This document shows positions 10,976 through 19,925 of a DNA stretch of 32,034 nt, piece by piece. The position numbers and the translations under genes are program-made. Numbering within the stretch: position 1 is the stretch's first letter; every line of letters starts with the position of its first letter. The notes below the pieces were generated by a model, which was not told the origin of the DNA, searched no databases, and saw only the letters and a program-made list of their open reading frames with translations. The DNA is from Antrodiella citrinella (Eukaryota > Basidiomycota > Agaricomycetes > Polyporales > Steccherinaceae): assembly GCA_004802725.1 (NCBI GenBank), contig SGPM01000311.1, positions 1-32,034 on the forward strand, given 5' to 3'.

Positions 10976-11730
10976 ATGGCTGAAGTTGATTGGGACCAGA
11001 AGACCGTCATCGGGTTCAAGGCCAAGGCCGCCAAAGTTACTAGGAATACGTCTGATTTGAATGGTGCGCCACACCCCTCTTCCTCCTCCTTCTCTGCAGG
11101 TTTACTCACATCTGGGCTCTTTCTAGCTGTGCGTATACCCTCTTTGGTTTCGGACAAGAGCTGGGGATGTTGACGTATGCGTTTGCGTGTGATTTAGGCT
11201 CGTCGTGTCGGTGCCGTCGTAGCGACGGACAAGAAGCAGACTGCTGGTGGTAACAAGGCTCATCAGGGTACGTATCCTCGCATCTATGTAGCTGTGGAAG
11301 TGACTGAGGGTTGTTGCCGATGTGTAGGGACCGACCACCAACGGATAGCGAAGCTCGATCGCGAGAACGAGGTCGCGCCTCCCAGCAAGATCCCTCCTTC
11401 CGTCGGAAAGGTGCGTTTCTGTCTTCCTTGCTCCCTCCCACCGCCCAACGTGCTCACCTCCCACACCCACAGGCGATCCAATCCGCACGCATGGAGAAGG
11501 AGCTGTCGCAGAAGGACGTAGCACAGAAGATCAACGAGAAGCCATCTGTGCTGCAAGACTACGAGGCGGGTCGCGCGATCCCGAACCCGCAGATCTTGAG
11601 CAAGCTGGAGCGGGTGCTGGGCGTGAAGTTGCGTGGTGAGTGTCTACGTTACGTTGCTTATTTTGTGCGATCGTTGACGGTGCGTGCAGGCAACAACATC
11701 GGGGAGAAGCTAGGAGCGGCAAAGAAGTAG
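10976..11730 (+). CDS. MBF1: Multiprotein bridging factor 1 (MBF1), 6 exons including a 2-nt exon, 148 aa
   Basis: MBF1 is a small nuclear coactivator that links transcription factors to TBP and also helps prevent ribosomal frameshifting at collisions. Exons: 10976-11063, 11127-11128, 11198-11267, 11328-11410, 11473-11635, 11690-11730; the sum is 447 nt. Seen features: MBF1 N-terminal domain ([14 protein letters not shown]), the conserved Leu-Asn-Ala-Ala-Arg-Arg junction, [16 protein letters not shown], and a Cro/C1-type HTH ([41 protein letters not shown]). The product ends in GEKLGAAKK. The length matches the family. The conserved Ala-Ala-Arg-Arg can only be read if the dinucleotide CT at 11127-11128 is an exon flanked by introns 11064-11126 and 11129-11197. 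The gene appears intact. Confidence 0.93.
11127..11128 (+). other. MBF1: Proposed 2-nt microexon of MBF1
   Basis: CT is bounded by TTTCTAG on the left and GTGCGT on the right. It completes a GCT (Ala) codon with the G that ends exon 1. Both flanking introns have a branch-site-like sequence (CTCAC about 20 bases before the first acceptor, TTGAC about 26 before the second). Without it, exon 1 and exon 3 join out of frame. Confidence 0.7.
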
Positions 11731-11971
11731 TCGTCTTCACGCGCCCCCGCGTATAGTTCTCGCTTCCTCTCTCTTTCTCTTCACATCTCTATCCACCCGT
11801 GTGTTGTGATATGTAGTTCAGAGAAGACGGGCACTATGACGGCTACACCGAAAGCACACCCCTTGTTCTGTTTACGACCTTGCTAGCAGCTCTTTACAAT
11901 GTAATCTCTTTGGATCGGTTTGTCTCAATAGCACCTTCGTTTGTCCCGCCCATGAGTACTGAGTCGTTGTG

Positions 11972-12145
11972 CTAGCGTGCGAGACATGAACCCCGGACCG
12001 GGTCCCACGAATGGCGGAGTTTCTGCGCCAACAACACTCTGTCTCTCCCAGGTCTCTCCGCCGCCTGAGCGACGATACGTTCCAAGAATTTAAACGGCGT
12101 CCCACGGAACACTGCGAGGCGGGGCTCGATGCATACATCTTCGAC
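11972..12145 (-). other. Open 57-codon stretch, unassigned
   Basis: A minus-strand frame between stops reads as plausible protein (FLERIVAQAAERPGRDRVLL, LAQKLRHSWD). I cannot place it in a family, and it has no good start. It sits just after the point where the PXA fragment loses similarity, so it may be another relic in the decayed block. It could equally be chance. Confidence 0.25.
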
Positions 12146-12159
12146 TCAAACAACGGGGT

Positions 12160-12580
12160 TCGCGGCCCCTAGGTCGGGCCCGGAGACTGCGGTAGGGAAT
12201 GATTGGGAGGAGGACAGCTCCTTGTACCACGTCAGGACGAAGCCCCGTACAATCAATATGAGAATATCATTGACTGCAGCGGAAATGACTGGAGACTCTG
12301 GAACGAGGGGAGGTAGAGGCTGTGGCGATTTGTGTGACCACTGTGATCGTGTCAAGGCGGCTTGCCACGCTGCGGGAGTCGAGAACGCCAGTGGTCGTGC
12401 AGCACTAGGTAGGGAATTGATGACGGGTGGTCCTAATGAGTCGAGGAGATGTCCGACGACCACATTCAACACCAAGAACGCTACGACGAAAAATATGAGC
12501 AGTAACGGCAGCAGAAGGACGAGTACCAGTGGGGACGAAAGTACTCGTGCAGCAAGGGGTATGGTGAGGCCAATCTGCAT
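12160..12580 (-). pseudogene. N-terminal fragment of a PXA-domain sorting nexin (Mdm1/Snx13-like)
   Basis: The frame from ATG 12580 (MQIGLTIPLAARVLSSP) has an N-terminal membrane segment of about 30 hydrophobic residues. A linker follows (RPLAFSTPAAWQ, TRSQWSHKSP), then the first helix of a PXA domain (ISAAVNDILILIVRGFVLTWYKELS). Family members tether ER to vacuole or lipid droplets and continue for many hundreds of residues with PXA, RGS, PX and Nexin_C domains. Here similarity stops at about 12170 and the frame ends within 10 codons. Nothing resembling the rest lies between here and MBF1. I infer a truncated copy. The large plus-strand frame at 12129-12722 is an antisense shadow. Confidence 0.6.
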
Positions 12581-12604
12581 TGGAATGCGAGACGATGAGC
12601 TCAC

Positions 12605-12942
12605 TGCGGCTGGAGGCTACAGAAAGCTCAAAAGCGTCGAGGACATGGATGATGAGACGAACGTCGTACTACGAGTCGCCGCCAACGCTCGGACCGCCGC
12701 TAATCACAGCAGGCGCACGTGATTAGATGTAAGTACTTTACAGAGCGCGAGGCGACGCGTTGAACACGGCGTTGAGGATATCTGCAGTACTGAAAGGGAT
12801 GCAGAAGGGTATATATTGTGGTAGGTATACAGACGGTTGCATGAAATCAATCAAAACAGATAGAAAAGCAAAAGATTCAGAAACCCAGGCCCCGAACAAC
12901 ACTACGCACCATCCCCTCGGCGCAGCCGGTTAAATTTAGGCA
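12605..12942. other. Gap between PXA fragment and DCTN6 relic
   Basis: About 340 bases with no supportable gene. The 5' flank of the PXA fragment lies here; an in-frame TAG precedes its start. Confidence 0.4.
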
Positions 12943-13216
12943 CTAAGGCAGCATTTCTCGCAGGTACTCAGCATGTTTTCGTCTCAAATCTGCCACTCCA
13001 GGTCCGTCTCTCCGCCGCTGGTCCATAAATCACCGTGTACTTCGTCCAGTATACTGGTCCATAAATCACCGTGTACTTCGTCCAGTATCTCGTTCTCGGT
13101 AGGCACCACGAGACATCCAGCACCAATAACACAGTACGAGGACATACGGACAGTGTGATGTACGCGTGCACGGGTGGATATTGTGTTGAAGTTGCCAATG
13201 ATGGGTGATTCCACGC
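12943..13216 (-). pseudogene. 3' relic of dynactin subunit p27 (DCTN6), frameshifted
   Basis: DCTN6 is a left-handed beta-helix subunit of the dynactin pointed-end complex. After an acceptor-like CCTCGTAG, the relic reads VESPIIGNFNTISTRARVHH and SSYCVIGAGCLVVPTENEIL, the hexapeptide-repeat end of the helix. The frame then shifts to YTVIYGPAAERRTWSG, and shifts again to ADLRRKHAEYLREMLP with a stop at 12943. A 36-bp tandem duplication lies across the first break. The N-terminal half is absent: only 61 bases separate the relic from the carrier ATG. It is clearly a broken gene copy. Confidence 0.8.
13018..13088. repeat. 36-bp tandem duplication inside the DCTN6 relic
   Basis: Two copies start at 13018 and 13054, with identity over at least 35 bases (unit begins CTGGTCCATAAATCACCG). 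Perfect identity implies a recent duplication. It doubles a 12-codon piece of the relic, including YTVIYGP in one frame. Confidence 0.9.
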
Positions 13217-13277
13217 CTACGAGGAGCATGAGAAGCATCTTGAAGAATTTGAACCATATCCTACACACGACGCTGCC

Positions 13278-14844
13278 ATGGCATCTCGGACATCGACCAA
13301 GGCCAAAAGACCTTCAACTATCAATACCGCCGAGGGCTTCATTATCGGTGGTATCGCTGCATGCGTTGCGGTGCGTGGCTGCACACGACCCTTCCCCACA
13401 TCGTGATGGCTGATGACGCGGGGTATCCGTCTAGGTAACCATATCCAATCCTGCAGAAGTCGCCAAGACGCGTTTGCAGTTGCAGGGTGAGCTCGCAAAG
13501 GGCGGGGGTGTGAAGGTATACAATAACGTGTTTGACGCAAGTTTGACGTGTTCAAGAAGACATGGCAGAATGAAGGGATACGAGGGATACAACGGGGACT
13601 CGGACCAGCTGTGAGTCAATATTCAATCCCCAGTGGCTTCGCTCTCAGACAAACATTAATTGTGATCTGTCCTCTAGTACTCGTACCAGGTCAATGTCCT
13701 TCCATATTCCTTGATTTTTTGAGACTAATACGAGCCCATTAGATCCTGCTCAATGGTTCACGACTAGGTATGTGCATTAAACCATCAAACCCTTCTCATT
13801 CTCATCATTCACACAATTTGTGTAGGTTTCTACGAACCTTTCCGGTTGTCCATCAACAAAGCGTTCGGTTTTTCGCCCACGGACCAACTGCCTGCGACTT
13901 CAATAGCTGCCAGTGCAGCAAGTGGCGCAGTGGGCGGTCAGTTCAACACGTGTCCTTAGTATACTTACGACTGAAGTAGTTCGATAGCCGTTCTCGGGAA
14001 TCCTCTTTTCATGGCCAAGGCCCGCATGCAAGTACTACGTACCAAACCTTCGTAGCACTAACACTGTTGCTCATATGAAATACCTAGGCCTATTCTCCTG
14101 CTCTTCCAGTCGGCGCACAGCACAATTATAAGAGTGGGTTCGACGCGTTGCGCTCAATATTTGTAGCCCAGGGAGCCAGGGGCCTTGTGCGAGGCGTGGA
14201 TGCGGCCGTTCTGCGAACGTCTATGGGATCTTTGGTAAGCGTTTCAGTTCGATTACCAATCCAGTGTAAACTGACGATGACATCCTGTAGGTACAACTCC
14301 CGACGTATAATTGGACTAAGAATCAGCTAATCAGTCACGGCATCTCAAGAACTGACAGTATATGGACGTATCTTGCCTGTAGCTCAGTATCCGGTATATG
14401 TGTGGTATGTGGATCATGGTACATACCGCTTTTGTCCGTTTGAAATCTGAGCCATCCTTCCTAGCTGCTCATGATGCAACCTGCCGATACCGTATGTCCA
14501 GCCCCATCTTTCTCGACTAACAGCCAACTCACCATCATTGCAGACGTTGACGCGAATGTATAACCAACCAACGAAGCAACTTCCCGATGGACGTCATGTA
14601 GGAACCCTGTACAAGGGTCCTATCGACCGCTTGTGGAAGAAAGCAAAAACTGAAGGGATCATGGCTTGGTACAAGGGTTCCACCGCACACGTGAGTGCTC
14701 GTAGTATGACTGCCTTGTTCCACAAATGATGCTGATTATTTCTCGCGCAGAATTAATATTGTCACTCTCAGTGCGAACGACCTGATCATCAACCTATATA
14801 AGAGCATTCGTAACAAGAACCTGCGAGACGACGACGATCCTTAG
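13278..14844 (+). pseudogene. Mitochondrial carrier, oxaloacetate-transporter-like (OAC1), probably broken
   Basis: The exons encode an SLC25 carrier resembling yeast Oac1p/SLC25A34-35, which moves oxaloacetate and related anions across the inner mitochondrial membrane. Pieces: 13278-13370, 13435-about 13538, 13548-13610, 13678-13689 (12 nt, YSYQ), 13743-13767, 13826-13936, 13988-14031, 14088-14234, 14291-14404, 14465-14491, 14544-14690, and a tail ending 14842-14844. Carrier signatures are visible: NPAEVAKTRLQ, GNPLFMAKARMQ, QPADTTLTRMY. Break 1: TTTGAC-GCAAG-TTTGAC at 13531-13546 looks like an 11-base insertion that shifts the frame; a 41-nt GT...AG stretch (13516-13556) could splice it out in phase. 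Break 2: after the last donor (14691) the acceptor at 14750 leads to AAT-TAA, while the expected tail (IVTLSANDLIINLYK) is in another frame and its first residues are missing. Confidence 0.72.
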
Positions 14845-15270
14845 TCGTTGTCTTTCGTTCCATCCCTATCTCTCAGTAGCTTCTTAAGCAATATGTTTAT
14901 ACTCCAGGGATAATCGACGTTGGTACTACTTGATAGTCATTTTAAAGTGTGGAAGTTTGTTGCTTGCAATGTCCTGCGAAATCTTGTGTGCCCCGTGCGC
15001 TCCCACAAAACAGTTTGGTATGCATGAATGAACATTAGAATCGTGAGAGACATGATGGTAAGCAGTGTGTGAATGTGGTCATGGATGGGATGGGTAATGA
15101 ATGCAGTTGATATACGATATGGAGAGAAATGAAAACATAACGAGCAGAATCCTGACGTTCAAAGACCGTTCCAGACGGTCAAACCTCCCTCCTAGAGTCC
15201 CAGTCAAGTGACGCGCGTGTTTCTCGCCTTCTGCAGCGAGGACGTGGCAGACCCGTCCCGTGAGCCCTAC
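14845..15270. other. Intergenic region between convergent carrier relic and FunK1 gene
   Basis: About 430 bases containing the 3' flanks of two convergent genes. I see no gene or clear repeat. Confidence 0.5.
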
Positions 15271-17887
15271 TCATCGACCTGCCCGTGGACGGCTCGGACC
15301 AGGCATCGGCGCGTCGCTGAGAGTCCTGACACGCTTCGAGCTACGACTCTCGTTCGTGCCCATCGGCTCGTCCTCGCCCTCCACCTCCTCTGGCAAGGCG
15401 CGCTTGGTGGACGCACTACCCGAGGGTCTGTGATGTACGCCAGACCCGCTCGGGGGGGCCATGGATCCCGTAGCGGGAGTGGTAGTAGCCTGTTTTCTGA
15501 CCGCTGCGTTGACATCCTTCTTGTGCGCTGATGCCCTCTCCCGAGGGAAGCGGTCTTCGAGAATATCTGCTTCCGGCCATGCCTCGTCACTGGCTTTGAG
15601 TGCCGCGTTGATGACCTCGAGAGCTTTGTCGACTGGGTAAGGCCGTGAAGGGACGACGTCCTTGGCAGGTAGAGGTGCGGTCTTGGTCTTTGTGCCCGAC
15701 AGTAAGCTGGCAGCGGCTTTCTTGGTAGGCAGCTTCATCGAGGCATAGTATTCGGAAATACTGTCCCCTAAGGCAATTAAGACGTACTCCAGTGGGCCAC
15801 ACTCGAATGTAATGGATTCTAGCGAATTCAAGCTTTGGACATAGAGCATTTTGTCGTTTCCACCAGTAGTGAGAACAGTATCGCCGTTCATCTTGACATT
15901 GCATTGGTTGAACATGTCCAGGTGTTTCAACTCAGCATCGCTCGCGCAGTGGTGGATCGCAATGTAGAGGAGAACCCAATAGCATGACTCGAGATCGTCG
16001 GATATGTCATGGTATTTGCGGGAGTTCCACCCCAATGCGATGGAAAGGAACTGCCAAGTCCCCTGTTGTACAAGATGTTAGTTTCGGAGCAGCTCAGAAA
16101 CGTAGATAACACGTACGGTTCGAAAAGATGCGGCCTTTCGTGAAGAGCCGATCTCTAATCCATAATCCCAGTCATTCAGAACTCCCTCCCCATCCTTCGT
16201 CAACATGACGTTACCAGCGCTGACGTCACGGTGCAGCCATTTCACTTTGTACGCAGCTTGCACGCCTAGAGAGGATAGTTAGCATACGCTACAGTTCAGG
16301 GAGCAGATTGACGTACATGCGACAGCATTGCGTATCGCCTTGACCAACTCCTTGGAATTCTGGGCGCTACTCAGGGGGAACAACATCTCTTGAACGATGC
16401 GAATGTGCCGGTACTTCCTCAGCTCGTTTCCAGTCAGACACATCTTTGGCTTGGAGCTCCAATCCTGAGTCAACGCAGTCTGAGTATATTCACCGTTCTC
16501 AGGAACGTCCCCGGCGATGAGAACCTTCGCCAGATGAGGAACCTTGTTGTCCATGAGCGCGATGTAGATGTCCGATTCCGATACACGGTCTGGTTCGGCA
16601 GGCCGCCAGTAGTCCTTCACAAAGACCAGCCCGTTGGTACTGAGACTCAGCGCAAGGTATGCGCGCGTAGAACGGCCGACAGGAGAGAGGGGGTATGTGA
16701 AAGGCTTCTGAATAATAAAGTCTTGCTCAAGCACGACATGTCTATCCTCTCCAGGACAGAAGCCTTTGATAGTCACCTTCTGGCAGGGTACGTATTCGTC
16801 AATGACATTCGCCATGTCAGGGATCTGGCGCTTTGTCTGGTCGGCGATCTGTGCCTGGATGGCCGTCTGAAATTGGGCCTTTTCTTGTGACGTGGCAAGC
16901 TGAACGGTTGGGTCGAATCCTCGCTCAGTCATGCTGAGTCTGCCATATCGCACGAGGAACTCAGTGAGATGGCGTGGCTTCTTAGTGTAGTCGAAGTGTT
17001 CGCTAACGATAGTACCGGAGCGGTCCCAGCGAATGAAGCGAGCGTGGCTGCCGCAGATGAGGAGGGAGTAGATGAAGTTGCGGTGCTGACGAGCGAGCTG
17101 AGCGGCAGCATATGCGGCGATCTGGCCATACGTGGCTCGTCCAGCATCGCCGGTACTTTCGAGGACTTTGGACTCGATGTTGGTATAGTTGCGGATAAAA
17201 GCATCATCACTCTTCTTGAGCTTGAACTCAGCCCAAAGCTCCAACTGATGCCAGTCGCACCCCTGAGGAGTTTCGTCGTCGTCGTCGTCGTTCTCATCGT
17301 TGTCGCCTCCGTCGTCGTTGTCGTCGTTGTCGTTGTCGTCGTTGTTGTCGACAACTGCTTCTGCCACCTGCTCTTCCCCTCCATCGATGTCTACATCTTC
17401 CACTGGCATAGCGTTCAGCTCGGAATTCTGGATTGAGACGTCAGGTTTGAGGCCAGTGTCTTTATCTGCAGTGGTGGAGGTGTTGCAAATGCGGTAACCA
17501 GATGGAAGTAGGCCATAGTCTCTGATGATATCCATCTGCAGTCCCCAACGTTGAGCGATGGGATGAAAGAGTTGTTGATACTGAAGGACTCACCAATGGC
17601 GTATACATGTCGTCCTTTTTCTTCACGCGAGCTACGGCATCGTATTTGACGGCCCTGATCTTGACCCTCGCGAACTTGGGGAGTTTCCTCTTGCTACGGC
17701 TCATCAGGTCTCGCAGGAATGCGGTGGGCGGCACCGGGCCAACACTACGTGCGGTCATCTCGTTCGCAAATTGTTCCTTGTTTGCGTCCGCGTTGGGTAC
17801 AAATGAGGAGAAGTGTCCAGCACCTTGTCTAGTATGCTTGGTTGGTGAGGTCTCGGTGGTATGGGTGTCGGACTGAGCGGACGCCAT
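15271..17887 (-). CDS. FunK1 fungal-type protein kinase, 4 exons, about 817 aa
   Basis: Exons: 17887-17594, 17535-16317, 16265-16117, 16062-15271; the sum is 2454 nt. FunK1 kinases are a large agaricomycete family with a divergent kinase fold and mostly unknown targets. Seen here: WLHRDVSAGNVML (HRD at 516-518, Asn 523) and NDWDYG (536-538) in place of DFG, as is usual for FunK1; later helix-rich C-lobe with DDLESCYWVLLY. An Asp/Asn tract spans about residues 161-187. The C-terminal 120 residues are low-complexity and basic, with a possible nuclear signal (SSKRVR). ATG 17887 (MASAQSDTHTTE) is preferred over an upstream in-frame ATG because it starts the hydrophilic family-like N-terminus. The gene appears intact. 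Confidence 0.88.
17274..17350. repeat. GTC/GTT trinucleotide repeat inside the FunK1 gene
   Basis: Imperfect GTC and GTT triplets (GAC and AAC codons on the coding strand) encode an Asp/Asn-rich acidic tract. Triplet arrays of this type vary in length between strains. In other frames the repeat creates spurious poly-Thr and poly-Val open frames. Confidence 0.85.
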
Positions 17888-18608
17888 CTTAGAGAATGGC
17901 CAAGAGAGGGAGAAAGAGAGAGAAGGAACATACCGGAGATTTGTGGGCGTTTTATCTTCGGCTAGCAATTGGTGGCCAGCAATGACACGAGGCAGTGGCC
18001 AGGATGTGGCCACAGGCTGGAAAATTGGTGGTGACAACGGAAGTTGAAACCAAGATGAACTTGCCAAATTAGGCCTTGATCGGCAACTCACCCATTGTTA
18101 TTGTTCTCAAAAGCGCATCACTGATCGATTGTCCACGGCCCGGAGTGGCACAGTCGGCTGTTGTTGAGATTTCACTGCTTTCTTGCACTTGTAGACCACT
18201 GTGCTCCATTGTTCATGTCAGAAATACCGGTAGATCTAATCTCAGCCTTGTGGAAGACACCAGGGAGAATAATGGGTAGATTCTGACGAAGCGCCTCGTG
18301 CGCGGGCCGGTCCGGAGTGGCACACTGGTACTTATGTTGCATGATGTCGATGCTTCAGCTCGACCTTAGAAGACCTCTATATGATATGCAGTGATGTACG
18401 CAGGGACGTCCATCCATGTTCTCGATGAATTATGTCGCGACTCGCTAGCAACAATCACGCAAAACCATGGGTAACGGACAGTTTCTTGTGAAAAATGCGA
18501 TTTCGAGAGGAATACAGTATAAAGTACAATACGATAGAGAACAGCAGCGCGAATATCAACCAAATGTTTGATTCTGCTCGAAAGGATCAGAACGTAGTGC
18601 AAGACACT
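17888..18608. other. Gap upstream of the FunK1 gene
   Basis: About 720 bases without a supportable gene. It holds the FunK1 promoter and the flank of the Prp22 fragment. A 12-base direct repeat (CGGAGTGGCACA) occurs at 18141-18152 and 18313-18324, each in a GC-rich context; its meaning is unknown. Confidence 0.4.
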
Positions 18609-18827
18609 CTTGACTTTCGACAGCCGCCATTCGTCCGGCTTCTCGTACTTATTGAACAACGGTTCGATCTTCTCCTGCTTCTCCCGCTTGCTAATCTTGT
18701 TTGCGTCCGCAACCTTGAAAAATTGCGGGGCCACTTCCACTAGCCACTTCGGTTCGATGGTGGTCACGTTATGACAGTATTCTCGTGTCGTCAGGATCAG
18801 CTCATGGTATATGCACCACTCTGGATT
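18609..18827 (-). pseudogene. C-terminal fragment of splicing helicase Prp22/DHX8
   Basis: A 73-codon minus-strand piece starts at [20 protein letters not shown], continues through [18 protein letters not shown] and [20 protein letters not shown], and stops resembling the family right after EWRLSKVK. This is the OB-fold end of the DEAH helicase that releases spliced mRNA. The rest of the roughly 1100-residue protein is absent. On the left it abuts, within about 10 bases, a splice-donor-like end of the transposon-like relic. Sequence conservation is high, so the copy is fairly young or under constraint. It cannot act as a helicase. Confidence 0.8.
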
Positions 18828-18836
18828 AGTGCCCAT

Positions 18837-19593
18837 ACCTGATCGTCCAGAATTGCTTTAGCCTTTCCAGAATCCGGCTCGTCCTCTTCCTCAGGCTCCT
18901 CAGGCAACCAATGTGGTGATTGCACGAAGCCACCTATCAGCTCGGGTGCAGGTCCCAGTTCCTGCGCAGCCAGTGCCTCGCGCCGCGCCTGAGAGAGACA
19001 TCCTGGGTTCTTTTCATTGCCCTTCCTCGCCTGGGTTGGGACCACCTGGATCGTATAATGAAGAGAATGAATAAAAGTGCTGATGGACTCGGATATGCAA
19101 TGAAAACACACCAGAAATAAACTCCGGTTCAGGACCGTGATTTTCACGATCCTCCGTACCAGACGACAGTGACGGCTCCAAGTCTAAGTCGGGTGTGCCG
19201 TGCGACGCGTGAGCGTTAGGGCCCGTTTCCTGCGAGAATTCAATCAGATACTATATAGATGATTCACAAATACGCACGTCACATACATTTGTATCGATTC
19301 GCTGATGTTTCGATGTAGAGGCGGTCATGTCACCGCCAAAGTTGGATAGTGGTCGCTTCTGAGCCCCCCCGCGGCACGTGTTCGTCTGGGCGGCAGAGAC
19401 GGTGCCCACACCAGATTTACTAGCTTCGGGGCCAGCAGCATTCACGAATTGTTGGAACGCAGGCGAAGATTGTGGCGTCCCCGCCGTGGACGCCTTCTTT
19501 TGGTGATACTTTCCAGGTAGACAGCGCAACAACTTTGCCTAGCGGCCCACACTTTTGGCAATAACACACTCGCCCGGTACCTTGCGCTTGCAT
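18837..19593 (-). mobile_element. Transposon-like zinc-finger ORF relic (Plavaka/KDZ-type guess)
   Basis: From ATG 19593 the frame reads GRVCYCQKCGPLGKVVALSTWK, a Cys-x-Cys-x2-Cys motif followed by a Trp. After a one-base shift at about 19509 it continues YHQKKASTAG, as if the native order were W-x2-H. Further pieces join across introns (19230-19286, and one near 19040-19090) into an acidic, low-complexity stretch ending near 18838. This layout (small Cys/His finger plus acidic linker) resembles the N-terminus of proteins encoded by agaricomycete DNA transposons, but I cannot name the family securely. No transposase core or terminal repeats were found, so this is at most a remnant. Confidence 0.35.
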
Positions 19594-19925
19594 GTTGGAT
19601 AAGTAGTCTGTGGACGAGTTTCAGAGAGGGCACGATACGAATATTACAGATACGTACTGGTTCAGGACGTTCAAAGCTGGGACGTGCGTAAATGTGGATC
19701 CACACTACGATAGACTGTGATAGGTATTCCAGTCATAGCCACGGATAGGCGGACTTTTCACTGGGCATGAGGGTTACATGTTACAGGTTGTAAGTCGTAA
19801 ATGAGCACTGCGCTCTCTGGACATTAGTAAAGTCGTTTATGATGCAAATATTATGGTACAGATTCTAGAAGTGTCCCGTATGTTCCTCTATTGCCAATCC
19901 AACAAACATCTATAGCCAACGTGTC
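19594..19925. other. Gap downstream of MET8
   Basis: About 330 bases between the transposon-like relic's start and the MET8 stop. No gene is supported. Confidence 0.45.

Noticed and set aside
12129..12722. 197-codon plus-strand frame with many Thr/Arg/Ser
   Set aside because: It is the antisense shadow of the PXA-nexin fragment, whose minus-strand translation has recognisable family motifs.
15267..15590. Overlapping 107-codon frames at the 3' end of the FunK1 gene
   Set aside because: They are off-frame readings of the kinase's low-complexity C-terminal exon.
16929..17384. Minus-strand frame with a poly-Thr run, and plus-strand frame with a poly-Val run
   Set aside because: Both are alternative readings of the GTC/GTT triplet repeat inside the FunK1 exon, which reads as an Asp/Asn tract in the correct frame.
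18141..18324. Direct repeat CGGAGTGGCACA as possible transposon ends
   Set aside because: Both copies are in the same orientation, only 12 bases long, and no target duplication is visible, so there is no support for a mobile element.
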